Shown: piece by piece, positions 54,290 to 62,352 of the stretch
Numbering within the stretch: the first letter of the stretch is position 1
Layout: every line of letters begins with the position of its first letter
Source of the DNA: Leptospira bandrabouensis
GTDB taxonomy: Bacteria; Spirochaetota; Leptospiria; Leptospirales; Leptospiraceae
Reading direction: 5' to 3'
Assembly: GCF_004770905.1 (NCBI RefSeq)
Contig: NZ_RQHT01000014.1
Location: forward strand, 1,240,001 to 1,304,000
DNA length: 64,000 nucleotides
The notes under the pieces: model-generated
Told to the model about the DNA's origin: nothing
What the model saw: the letters and a program-made list of their open reading frames with translations, nothing else
Database searches by the model: none
Program-made: the position numbers and the translations under genes

Positions 54290-54913
54290 CTACAGGGACT
54301 CTGGTAGGAAGTACAGTGAGGCCGGTGCCTCCCACCGGGCCTCGCCTCGAATGGTCTGGAGTCCTTTCGGGTTTCGGAAAACGGTGACCCGGACATTTCC
54401 CGGCGTGGGAGGGCGACTTCCATTCCATCCCAATTTCAGTCGGACTTCCCCGAATCCTGGATCAACAACTTGTGCGAAATAAGTTTTTGTCCCCGCTTGC
54501 ACAATGGCAAATTCTCGAATTCCCAAAATGGGCCTCGGGTCGTTTGCCGTTCCCAAAAATTTTGAGACCAAGGAAAGGAAACTGGGGAAATCTTTTGTTT
54601 CCAGAGAAGATATATAATGGAGCAAGTGTTGGCGCAGGTATTCTTTTGCGTGGTTGTGTGCGAGTAACACACGGTGGCGTCGGTTTAGTTGCGAGTAGAA
54701 AGACTGAAGAAGGTCTCTTTCTTCTCTAGTACAGCCCGCACGAAACGCCAACCGGTCAAGTCGTTTGCTGTGCATACGTACAAGTTCAAACCTATATGTG
54801 AGATAGGCACTGAACCGAAAGCTAAGATAAAAGAAAAGAACCAGAAGGACAAGTTCTAACAAGGCGAATTGGGGATCGCCCTTCCATATCCAAACTGGTT
54901 TTTCTGGCAACAT
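54290..54913 (-). CDS. Membrane-anchored protein upstream of mreC, unknown function
   Basis: 207 residues. One membrane helix (about 18-40) near the N-terminus is followed by a basic helical region (KRLDRLAFRAGCTREERDLLQ) and a C-terminal domain with strands (YFAQVVDPGFGEVRLKLGW, then GNVRVTVFRNPKGLQTIRGEA). The pattern recalls membrane-anchored PilZ/YcgR-like proteins, but the PilZ c-di-GMP signature (RxxxR and D/NxSxxG) is not seen. It has higher GC than its neighbours. It lies 69 bases upstream of mreC and could be co-transcribed with the elongation genes. Confidence 0.6.
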   Translation of the reverse strand: MLPEKPVWIWKGDPQFALLELVLLVLFFYLSFRFSAYLTYRFELVRMHSKRLDRLAFRAGCTREERDLLQSFYSQLNRRHRVLLAHNHAKEYLRQHLLHYISSLETKDFPSFLSLVSKFLGTANDPRPILGIREFAIVQAGTKTYFAQVVDPGFGEVRLKLGWNGSRPPTPGNVRVTVFRNPKGLQTIRGEARWEAPASLYFLPESL

Positions 54914-55017
54914 TTGTTGTTAGACAGATTTGGTTTGAGTTTTTGTGCTTTCTCTTTGGGAATGTGGTCAGGTAACATGGTGTTAGATGGGGATTTTAAA
55001 TCTTTCCATTGTTCTAT

Positions 55018-55449
55018 ATGCAAAGAATCTATCTCTTAATTTTCTTATATTTTATAAATTGCCTCGTGATTCTGAAGGGACAGGATACTATCCGAAAAAG
55101 TGAAGCTGAAAGAGAAATCGCAAAAATTATTTTATTAAAAACAATTAGTTGTGGTTATAATGCCGGACGAGCCTATGCAATTTCTGAATTAGGTAATGAA
55201 GAAGAGGAACCGTATCCTTGGGTGCAGATCGGTGGTGGTTCGAATGCAAGTAGAGTTTTTTATGATAAAAAGGCATTAAACCATTGTTTGAGATCTTTGT
55301 CGGTAATGCCTTGTCCTACCAAAGATATAAAAACGAATGATGGTGATCGTGAATATGTAAACACTCTTATCTTCACACGTTACCAATCCTGTAATTTTCG
55401 CCTAATTGAAAATTGGAAAATATTTGAAACATTTAAGGAAGAAATCTAA
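55018..55449 (+). CDS. Small lipoprotein, unknown function
   Basis: 143 residues from the ATG at 55018 (a TTG at 55009 is in frame). Lipoprotein signal FINC (Cys15). The mature part has several cysteines (SCGYNAG, NHCLRS, MPCPTK, QSCNFR), which could form disulfides. I recognise no characterised family; several small leptospiral lipoproteins share such a plan. Its stop overlaps the next start (TAATG), so it is coupled to the membrane-protein gene. Base composition is AT-rich. Confidence 0.6.
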   Translation: MQRIYLLIFLYFINCLVILKGQDTIRKSEAEREIAKIILLKTISCGYNAGRAYAISELGNEEEEPYPWVQIGGGSNASRVFYDKKALNHCLRSLSVMPCPTKDIKTNDGDREYVNTLIFTRYQSCNFRLIENWKIFETFKEEI

Positions 55450-56411
55450 TGAGAATTTCGAATCATATCTCTGTAAAAATTCTTTCAACAAAGTATTCAT
55501 TCTTTGCTGCTTTCTTTTGGATTTTGAACGATTCATATTTCAAATCTATATTTCATAATGAAATAACAGGAAAAATAAGCGATATCATTGGTTTGTTTTT
55601 AACTCCCTTACTTCTGTCTGTAATAGTTTTAATTTTTTGTAATTACAAAAAATTTAAGTTAGAAGAATCAAAAATTTTATTCGTTAGTATGTTTTTTGTA
55701 GGTCTTATTTTTATTCTATTGAACTTAAACCAAAAAACGAATGATTTCCTAACTAAAATTCTATGGTTTTTGATTCCTTCAAAAGGAATTGCTGACCAAA
55801 CGGATATATTCTGCTTAATCGTTTACATTCCATTACTCTTGTTATTCTATAATCTCAAAAAGAAACAGTCAGGAAAAAATTTAAACTTATTAAAATATTT
55901 AACTCCAGTTTTAGTAAGTTTAGCTTTTATTAATACTTCAGCTGTTGGAAATTTAGAATCAGACTATAGTAGGATTTCCCTTTTTTGGTTACTTGCCGAT
56001 ATGGATGACCAAATAATTTCTACAACTCCAAAAGACGGTGATACCTATCAAAAATCCGAGATGATAAACTTTGAATGGATTTATAAAAACTATTATGGCG
56101 TTACTGAACCATCAGTTTACGATAATGAAATCGACTGCGGTATTACACAAGACCTGGGTGAATTAAAGAGATTTGTCACAGGAAAATTCCAGAATTATAT
56201 AGTTCAAATTGCAAATAACGAAGTATTTTCTCCGATTGAAATGGAAATACATTCTAACGGAATAGAAAAAAAAGTTACAAGCGCGATAAACAATTCCGGC
56301 ACTTATTACTATAGGGTCGCCCTTTTATATAAGAATAAAGAAGGTTGTGCGGAACAAAAGTTTCAGATTTATTTACCACAACAAGTTAAGAAAATATTCA
56401 TTGTTGATTAA
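55449..56411 (+). CDS. Membrane protein with extracytoplasmic C-terminal domain, unknown function
   Basis: 320 residues. About five hydrophobic segments fill the first 170 residues (for example TPLLLSVIVLIFCNY, VSMFFVGLIFILLNLN and FCLIVYIPLLLLFYNL). A soluble C-terminal part (about 190-320) follows, with TTPKDGDTYQKSEMINFEW and a beta-rich region that looks like an Ig or FN3-type fold. Codon use is AT-rich. Coupled to the preceding lipoprotein gene, it may form a two-protein envelope unit. No family is recognised. Confidence 0.62.
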   Translation: MRISNHISVKILSTKYSFFAAFFWILNDSYFKSIFHNEITGKISDIIGLFLTPLLLSVIVLIFCNYKKFKLEESKILFVSMFFVGLIFILLNLNQKTNDFLTKILWFLIPSKGIADQTDIFCLIVYIPLLLLFYNLKKKQSGKNLNLLKYLTPVLVSLAFINTSAVGNLESDYSRISLFWLLADMDDQIISTTPKDGDTYQKSEMINFEWIYKNYYGVTEPSVYDNEIDCGITQDLGELKRFVTGKFQNYIVQIANNEVFSPIEMEIHSNGIEKKVTSAINNSGTYYYRVALLYKNKEGCAEQKFQIYLPQQVKKIFIVD

Positions 56412-56433
56412 TGGATAAACCGAAGGCAAGAAA

Positions 56434-57147
56434 ATGAAAAAAGAAATCCAAGATATTATATCCTACAAAAAACATAGGCCTTGGGAAATGCCAAATAGGC
56501 ATTGGTTTTGGTACCAGGAATGGAATGATGTTTTATTTTTACATTACCAAATACAAGAGAAGGATTTGAGGAAATTGGTTCCCGATTTTTTAGAATTGGA
56601 TTCTTTTGAAGGATCTTACTTTGTATCCGTTGTGGCTTTTACAATGAATCAAATTCATATTAGAAATACGTTTCCTATTGGGTATTTTTCCAATTTTCAT
56701 GAAGTGAATTTGCGAACTTATGTAAAAAATAAAAACAAACCAGGTGTCTATTTTTTAAGTATTGAAGCGGAAAAATTGATTCCGACAGTTATGGCAAAAC
56801 TATTATCTGGGTTGCCTTATGAACATTCTAATATAGTTAGGTCACCTAACTTTTACTATATGAATGGCAAACGAAGTCAAATCAAAATTGATTTTACTGT
56901 TGGTAATAAAAATGAAAATTTGAAAGGGATCGATTTATGGTTAACGGAAAGATATTGTTTATATAAAGATAATTCTAAAAATCAAATTCCCTTAGAGGTT
57001 CATCATAAACCCTGGGATTTATATCATTGCGAGTTAAAAAATTTGGAAATAAAGTATCAGAAGTTTAATGAATACCTAGACTTCAATCATCCTTCTTTAT
57101 ACCATTATTCTCCCGGTGTAAAAGTAATTGCATGGAACCAAAACTAG
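56434..57147 (+). CDS. DUF2071 (YqjF-like) protein
   Basis: 237 residues covering a full DUF2071 domain: WYQEWNDVLFLHYQI near the start, then LVPDFLELDSFEGSYFVSVV and FHEVNLRTYVKN, and a late YHCELKNLEIKY. The family is widespread but uncharacterised; its fold resembles acetoacetate decarboxylase-like barrels. There is no signal peptide, so it is cytoplasmic. A GAAGG ribosome site lies before the ATG. It is 22 bases downstream of the membrane-protein gene and may belong to the same transcript. Confidence 0.8.
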   Translation: MKKEIQDIISYKKHRPWEMPNRHWFWYQEWNDVLFLHYQIQEKDLRKLVPDFLELDSFEGSYFVSVVAFTMNQIHIRNTFPIGYFSNFHEVNLRTYVKNKNKPGVYFLSIEAEKLIPTVMAKLLSGLPYEHSNIVRSPNFYYMNGKRSQIKIDFTVGNKNENLKGIDLWLTERYCLYKDNSKNQIPLEVHHKPWDLYHCELKNLEIKYQKFNEYLDFNHPSLYHYSPGVKVIAWNQN

Positions 57148-57188
57148 AATCGTTGTTTCATAGTGATAAATAAAACTTGAAGGTCGTC

Positions 57189-57881
57189 ATGATTTCCAAT
57201 TTCGATCATTTCCTTCTCTATGCTTCGGAACCAGAAAAAACATTTCAGTTTTTAAAAAACCGATTTCAATTAAACATTCTGATACCCCTAACAAATTTTG
57301 GACCCTTCCAGAGTGGGATGTTTGTCTTCCAAAATGGAATTTTAGAAATTCTTTGGTATGAAAACAAATCTAACGAAGAGAAAACGAATTTTCCCATCAA
57401 TCAATTTGTAGGTTTTGCATTACAATCCGATTTAGATTTAACTAAAACCAAACGAGAGTTAGAAAATTTAGAATTCACTGTTTCTAATGTTATGGAGCAA
57501 AAAGTTTTTAATGCAAAGAGCGAAGAGGTAGTGATCTCGGAAATTGTAATGTTGGATCGTTTTTTGGGAGATTTCCAAACTTTCTTTATTGAATATAAAA
57601 CTGATGATTTACGAAAAAAATTCGAAGAACTATCTAAAACATCGCTGTGGGAAATGGAATCGTTTGTTTTAGAGACGGCAAACCCAGAAGAAACGAGAAA
57701 TGGTTTTTTAAGTTTGGGTTTTAAACATGAGATAGACAATTGTGTTTTTGATTCGAACGGGATCAAAGTCAAAATCCAAAAAACGTTGTCGCAAAATGGA
57801 ATTTCTTCTTTTGTGATCCAATCCAAAGAAGAGAAGGTCGATATTTTACAGGTGTTAAAGGAGGCTAATGGATACAGATGA
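57189..57881 (+). CDS. VOC-like (glyoxalase-type) two-half protein
   Basis: 230 residues from the ATG at 57189, which has AAGG six bases upstream; an in-frame TTG at 57177 is less likely. The N-terminal half opens with SNFDHFLLYASEPEKTFQFLKNRFQ and continues FQSGMFVFQNGILEILWYEN, as in glyoxalase-like (Glyoxalase_3) proteins. The second half (about 145-230) repeats the fold in degraded form (SFVLETANPEETRNGFLSLGF). Metal ligands are not clearly complete. Function and substrate are unknown. Confidence 0.68.
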   Translation: MISNFDHFLLYASEPEKTFQFLKNRFQLNILIPLTNFGPFQSGMFVFQNGILEILWYENKSNEEKTNFPINQFVGFALQSDLDLTKTKRELENLEFTVSNVMEQKVFNAKSEEVVISEIVMLDRFLGDFQTFFIEYKTDDLRKKFEELSKTSLWEMESFVLETANPEETRNGFLSLGFKHEIDNCVFDSNGIKVKIQKTLSQNGISSFVIQSKEEKVDILQVLKEANGYR

Positions 57882-58071
57882 TATTGTGTTTGCCTCATTT
57901 TTGCATTAAAGTTAAAAAACCTTTAACCTGGTTTCGATTACCTTTGCCCTATACAGAATATACCCCCGCGCCAGCGATTGGAGCGGAAAGCGCGGTCACT
58001 TTCAGAAAAAACAGAGAAACACCAAACTTATGTGAGGCGCCCAAATTTCTTGTTCGATTTGGAAAGATAAT
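57882..58071. other. Intergenic region with a GC-rich structured element
   Basis: This gap holds CCGCGC (57966-57971) and GCGCGG (57990-57995), a perfect 6-bp stem with an 18-base loop, GC-rich in an AT-rich surround. The loop contains GATTGGAGCGGAA (57976-57988), also present at 19966-19978. A 65-codon open frame runs through the gap but has no coding features. A second weak stem, TTAAAG/CTTTAA, lies at 57906-57926. Confidence 0.4.
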
Positions 58072-58854
58072 TTAATCTGTTAGATCAACTTCTTCGAATG
58101 CTTCTGTTTGGTGGCGAAACATCCAAAGTTTATCCCCTGAATAAAAATTAATAAAACTATCTCGCATTTCGAATTGGCCGATGCCTCGAAGTAATAAGTT
58201 TTCTTCAAATTGAGTTTCTGATGGTAAATCAATTACAATCATGCGACGTGTTGTGGTAATGGCCACTTTGTCATAAAGATTGGCAAACGAACGAATGATT
58301 TCCTGTTCAAGGCTGATGGTTTCCCAATGGTTGGTATAACTATTATATAAATATAATTTTCGATCGCTCATAACTAATGCTGCTTTGTGACCCATAGCGA
58401 TCTGGTATCGTTCTTCACCAAAATGATGTCCTTTTTCCCATTCAGTGCTTGAGTTACTAACACCTAACAAATTTTTTTGTGTGACTAATATACAAAGGTC
58501 TCCATAACATTGGGAGTGCCAAATTTGTTCACCGCGTGTAGAGTAGGAAATTTCTTGACCATCAGATAAAAATGCCTTAAAGGAATGATGGCCTTTGACA
58601 AAGTTGATTGTAGTTTTGATGTATGGATAGGCAGTGCGGTCAGTTACGTGACTTTCAAAAGTTGTAACTTGGTGGTGAACTTCTGGTGGAGCATTTAGAA
58701 TTCGGTTGGCCTCGGGAGTCAATTGGCGTAGTGGATTAAGACGAGTTTCCTGGTATCCTTGTCGATCGTTACTTGGATTTGCTAAAATACCCAAGTTGTT
58801 AAAAATCGATGAAATTAGGATAAGAATTAGAAAACCATTTAACAGATTACGCAT
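58072..58854 (-). CDS. Exported protein, probable beta-propeller-like, unknown function
   Basis: 260 residues. A signal peptide (about 1-25, ILA-NP) precedes a mature protein with short repeated strand patterns (SYSTRGEQIWHSQCYGDLC, LVMSDRKLYLYNSYTNHW, IAITTTRRMIVIDLP in part, YSGDKLWMFRHQ) like a small beta-propeller. One Cys pair is present. An AGGAAA ribosome site precedes the ATG. No family is recognised. It follows the LOG-family gene by 27 bases on the same strand. Confidence 0.62.
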   Translation of the reverse strand: MRNLLNGFLILILISSIFNNLGILANPSNDRQGYQETRLNPLRQLTPEANRILNAPPEVHHQVTTFESHVTDRTAYPYIKTTINFVKGHHSFKAFLSDGQEISYSTRGEQIWHSQCYGDLCILVTQKNLLGVSNSSTEWEKGHHFGEERYQIAMGHKAALVMSDRKLYLYNSYTNHWETISLEQEIIRSFANLYDKVAITTTRRMIVIDLPSETQFEENLLLRGIGQFEMRDSFINFYSGDKLWMFRHQTEAFEEVDLTD

Positions 58855-58881
58855 ATTGCATTTCCTATTGGTAATAGAATC

Positions 58882-59472
58882 TTAGATTGTATCTTTGGAC
58901 AACCATTTCTCCGTCTTAGACGGTGAATAGTTTTGAAGAGTGGGAAGAAGGTCTTTGGAATTTTCAAGGACTTGCACTAGGGCCGCATTTTCCTTTTTTA
59001 AAAAACCAGATTCCACCATGGTTCGGAACATTTGGACCAGTGGATTGTAAAATCCATTCCAATTCAATAAAACAACGGGTTTATAATGTAAACCTAACTG
59101 AGACCAGGTGATGATTTCAAAAAACTCTTCCATAGTTCCAAATCCACCCGGTAACACAATGAATGCATCAGATAAGTCGAACATAACTCTTTTTCTTTCA
59201 TGCATGGTTTCGACAAGGATTAGTTTGCCGAGCCCACTATGTTCAATTTCTTTTTTCTTTAAGAATGTAGGAAGTACACCTGTAACTGAACCGTTTTTTG
59301 ATAAACAACCGTTTGCCACTGCTCCCATTAAACCCACACTGGCTCCTCCATACACCAAACCAATTTGTTCTGACGCTAGAGATTCGCCTAATTCGTATGC
59401 GGCGGTCATAAAGTTGGGATCAAATCCGGGTGCGGAACCGCAGTAGACTGCAATGTTTTTAATTTGAATCAT
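58882..59472 (-). CDS. LOG-family protein (TIGR00730 type)
   Basis: 196 residues, a Rossmann-like fold. The catalytic motif LPGGFGTMEEF (about 107-117) and the N-terminal VYCGSAPGFDPNF and VYGGASVGLMG are the family signatures. Plant members cut cytokinin nucleotides and bacterial members act as AMP/nucleotide 5'-phosphate ribohydrolases. No signal peptide is present. Its role here is not more specific from the sequence. Confidence 0.88.
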   Translation of the reverse strand: MIQIKNIAVYCGSAPGFDPNFMTAAYELGESLASEQIGLVYGGASVGLMGAVANGCLSKNGSVTGVLPTFLKKKEIEHSGLGKLILVETMHERKRVMFDLSDAFIVLPGGFGTMEEFFEIITWSQLGLHYKPVVLLNWNGFYNPLVQMFRTMVESGFLKKENAALVQVLENSKDLLPTLQNYSPSKTEKWLSKDTI

Positions 59473-59505
59473 TTCGTAATTTGGTTATCAAAAGAAATTG
59501 ATTCT

Positions 59506-60342
59506 TCAATTTGTAAATTCATATATTTCTTTTGTTGGAAATTCCCATTCGGGAGTGGGGAAGGTTTCGTCTTTAGGAACTTCAAACCAAGGAGAGTATT
59601 TGCTTTCTGATTTTAGAATGTGCATTTCTTGAGAAGGCATATAACTTTGTGCTAAAAGAAAAAGTGTCTGCCCGCCTTTTCCTGTTACTTTATCCACCAC
59701 TAAAACTGCGTGGCCTGGGGAACCTGCTTCGATCCAAATATCACCTGGTTTTAATTCGCCAATTGATTTTTTCTTTAATTCGGATTTTAAGGAAATAGTT
59801 CCGGCATATATGTAAATAAATTTTAAATATTCTTCGAATACATCACGGCCTTTGCCTTGTGTAAACTTTCCTTTTTTCCAATGGGTTTGGTTTCCATTCA
59901 CTTGCACTCTTTCGCCTTTGATAAATCTAGAGAATTTTACATTCATACCATTGCTGATTTTAAAATGGATCTTATTATATTGTTTTAGCGAATAGAAATA
60001 TTCAGCTCTTAGTTTTATAATTGCATCAGCACATTGGATCAGGTCGACTTTTAGGAGTGGAAAATCCAAAACGGCAACATGGACTTGGTTCGTTTTCAAT
60101 TTTCCATTGTAGAGAGAGACAACACTTCCTTTTGGTTTTAATGGAAAGTTTTGTAAGTATGCCGCAAAACTATTATTAACATAAGTTTCTCTTTTGAATT
60201 CATTGGGAGGTGGAAAACGTTCTTGGATTGATTCGGCAAATAGGTTTTGGAACACAAAAAAAATAGAAAATAAAACAATCCAGACTATCAATCTACAATT
60301 CGTAATTTGATATTGATTAAAGATAAGGGAGAAAAATTTCAT
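59506..60342 (-). CDS. DUF4846 exported protein
   Basis: 278 residues. A hydrophobic signal segment lies at about 18-38 (WIVLFSIFFVFQNLFA-ES), and the mature part is a DUF4846 domain: DAIIKLRAEYFYSLKQYNK, then EEYLKFIYIYAGTISLKSEL, GDIWIEAGSPGHAVLVVD and FLLAQSYMPSQEMHIL. The family is of unknown role and shares a fold with papain-like or NlpC-type domains in distant comparisons, which is not certain. It lies between the MDR alcohol dehydrogenase (15 bases) and the LOG gene (33 bases) on the same strand. Confidence 0.8.
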   Translation of the reverse strand: MKFFSLIFNQYQITNCRLIVWIVLFSIFFVFQNLFAESIQERFPPPNEFKRETYVNNSFAAYLQNFPLKPKGSVVSLYNGKLKTNQVHVAVLDFPLLKVDLIQCADAIIKLRAEYFYSLKQYNKIHFKISNGMNVKFSRFIKGERVQVNGNQTHWKKGKFTQGKGRDVFEEYLKFIYIYAGTISLKSELKKKSIGELKPGDIWIEAGSPGHAVLVVDKVTGKGGQTLFLLAQSYMPSQEMHILKSESKYSPWFEVPKDETFPTPEWEFPTKEIYEFTN

Positions 60343-60357
60343 ATTGAATGGACTTCT

Positions 60358-61380
60358 TTATTTTGTAATCACTAGTTTAATGGATTCTTCTAACCAAGCT
60401 TCTTTGGCATCATGGAAAGAAGCAGTCTTTGTGACTATCTTTTCTGGCGTAAATGTCCCAGATAGAATGTAAGGATAAAGTGCCTCCATCGAATCTTTAG
60501 ATTCCACACGCCCCAAATGAATTTCAACACCTTGGTTGTACATTTCTAAATAAGGTATTTCCCATTGGTTGGTCCAAAAGATAGAAGCGGAACTAAAAAT
60601 AGCGTTTCGACCCAGAGAACGAACGGCAAAATCCCAACCTTGTTTGTTAGCCGAAGCATCACAAACTAAATCATATTTTTTTGTAGGTTTAGGGAATTGT
60701 GAAAAATGTTCCACAGGGATTCCTAACGACGAAGCTAAATCAATTTTTGTAATATCAGTATCAACATACAATACTTCGGCTTTTTTTGTTTGGTGGAGAA
60801 ATAAAGCTGTATAAAGTCCAATACTTCCCGCATTCCCGCCCACGACCAAAACCTTTGGATCAATTTTTTGATTTAAAAATCTTCCGGCAAGTTTCCAGAC
60901 TTCCGCAATATTATCACTGAAACTTGCAATTCCTACTGGATCTATTTTTTTGTCTATCTCGAATAGCATTTGTTTGGCGAATGGAATTTTGATTTCATCG
61001 GAGATTGCACCACCAAAAGAATGGACCCCTGGTGGCATTCCATAACCTGATGTATAAGGAACTGATTCGCAAGAATTAGTATGATGGTTTAAGCAAGACG
61101 GGCAAGATCCGCAGGAAATTTGGAATGGAACTGCGACTGTCGTTCCAACAGAGAATACATTTGCTAAGTCTTCCGAGACCGATTTGATTTTACCAACAAA
61201 CTCGTGACCAATTGGGAATGGAGCGCGAAAGAGAGTTTCTCCCCGAAGGATGGGCAAATCCAAATCACATCTTGCGATGGAGATAGGTTCCACTATGGTT
61301 TGGTTTTCTCCTGTGATGGTAAGTGGTTCTATTTCCTCCCACTCTAAAATTCCTTTTTTGCGAAACACCAAGCGTTGCAT
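60358..61380 (-). CDS. Zinc-dependent MDR alcohol dehydrogenase
   Basis: 340 residues. The catalytic zinc site is given by Cys in SIARCDLDLP and His-Glu in PIGHEFVGK. The structural zinc site is CGSCPSCLNHHTNSC. The NAD-binding loop is VLVVGGNAGSIGLYTALF. The late segment (FGGAISDEIKIPFAKQ) is typical of the family. Substrate is unknown, though aldehyde or alcohol detoxification is likely. GGGAGG precedes the ATG. Its promoter region holds a NemR-like palindrome (61394-61409), so it is probably induced by a TetR-family sensor. Confidence 0.87.
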   Translation of the reverse strand: MQRLVFRKKGILEWEEIEPLTITGENQTIVEPISIARCDLDLPILRGETLFRAPFPIGHEFVGKIKSVSEDLANVFSVGTTVAVPFQISCGSCPSCLNHHTNSCESVPYTSGYGMPPGVHSFGGAISDEIKIPFAKQMLFEIDKKIDPVGIASFSDNIAEVWKLAGRFLNQKIDPKVLVVGGNAGSIGLYTALFLHQTKKAEVLYVDTDITKIDLASSLGIPVEHFSQFPKPTKKYDLVCDASANKQGWDFAVRSLGRNAIFSSASIFWTNQWEIPYLEMYNQGVEIHLGRVESKDSMEALYPYILSGTFTPEKIVTKTASFHDAKEAWLEESIKLVITK

Positions 61381-61393
61381 TAAATACCTCCCG

Positions 61394-61409
61394 TATACCG
61401 ATTGGTCTA
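61394..61409. promoter_or_regulatory. NemR-like TetR operator before the alcohol dehydrogenase
   Basis: TATACCGATTGGTCTA fits TANACC-N4-GGTNTA, the form known for NemR-type TetR repressors (TAGACC...GGTCTA). On the minus strand a TATAAA box directly precedes it, so bound repressor would block RNA polymerase. Nearly the same site lies at 19802-19817 before the acyl-CoA dehydrogenase. Confidence 0.65.
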
Positions 61410-61437
61410 TTTTATAAGGTTCCTTTAAATCCTACAA

Positions 61438-62265
61438 CTAGAATTGTTGGAACCAATTGGGTATCTGTGGTAGTTCGGATTCTTTCCAAGTCCAATCTCC
61501 GAGAACCGTCACAATGGGCTCTATAGAATCCAAGGCGAGTCCTAAGCCGCGACCTAAATCTTCTCGATTTGTTGGACGGTATGGTGTTTCGAATTGTGAT
61601 TGAAAAGCCTCCTTTTCATGTTCCCAAGCATAAGAAAGGAAAAAATCCATAAACTTTTGATCAGAAATTTCATAACGACTTTTTAATGTTAGAAGTTCAG
61701 GATTATTTGTTTTTTTCATTGTACGTTGGAGGACTATCGATATCCCTCGAACACTCTTGGAGAAAAATGTTCCTGCTCTGATGATCTTTCTTTTTTTGGG
61801 ATTTTCCAAGGCCCAAAGATCTGCTTTGTACTTAGCAATACCCATAGACCCATAAAAAGACAAAGTATGACTTAGCCAATAAAACGCTGAATAGGCGATG
61901 GTAAGCTCCGGTTTTATCGACTCTTCTAAATCGAGAAGGGGATATAAACAGATTCCTAAAGTTTCTTCAATTTGTTTGGGAGAACTTTCAATGATAGGAA
62001 ATCCAACTTCCCCGAGTGCTGGTGTATAAATGATGGCTTTAAAATTGGGCGAAATGTTATGATTTTGAAGGTCCTCTTGAATTTTTTTGGAAAGGCTGGA
62101 TGTAGCTATTTTACCGAAAAGTGTAAGATCTGCATTCGACACGGGTTCGTTTGTTGTAGTTGTTGTTATGATATAGGCAGAAGGATCCTTCGCTTTTAGG
62201 CAGGTAATGGCACTTTGTCCAGCTTCCCCAGATCCACCGATGACCAAATATTGACTTTGTTTCAT
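61438..62265 (-). CDS. Atypical NAD(P)-binding (SDR-like) protein
   Basis: 275 residues. The N-terminal Rossmann loop is LVIGGSGEAGQSAI. The region where SDR enzymes carry YxxxK reads FYGSMGIAKYKADLWAL, with Lys eight and ten residues after the start of the stretch but no Tyr-x-x-x-Lys, so the catalytic pair is not canonical. A helical C-terminus follows. It may bind NAD(P) without being a normal SDR, or act on an unknown substrate. An AGGTAGG site precedes the ATG. The alcohol dehydrogenase gene lies 57 bases downstream behind its own operator. Confidence 0.7.
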   Translation of the reverse strand: MKQSQYLVIGGSGEAGQSAITCLKAKDPSAYIITTTTTNEPVSNADLTLFGKIATSSLSKKIQEDLQNHNISPNFKAIIYTPALGEVGFPIIESSPKQIEETLGICLYPLLDLEESIKPELTIAYSAFYWLSHTLSFYGSMGIAKYKADLWALENPKKRKIIRAGTFFSKSVRGISIVLQRTMKKTNNPELLTLKSRYEISDQKFMDFFLSYAWEHEKEAFQSQFETPYRPTNREDLGRGLGLALDSIEPIVTVLGDWTWKESELPQIPNWFQQF

Positions 62266-62352
62266 GAAATCCTACCTGAATCGTTAGAAGAATTTTAATT
62301 TTCGATTGATCCGTCAAAACTCTCCTGTTTTATTTATCGGAACAAGCGAAAT

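Noticed and set aside
57878..58075. 65-codon open frame after the VOC-like gene
   Set aside because: It runs through the GC-rich stem, has no recognisable domain, its ATG is 14 bases from the nearest ribosome-like sequence, and it overlaps the convergent gene's stop. It is more likely non-coding.
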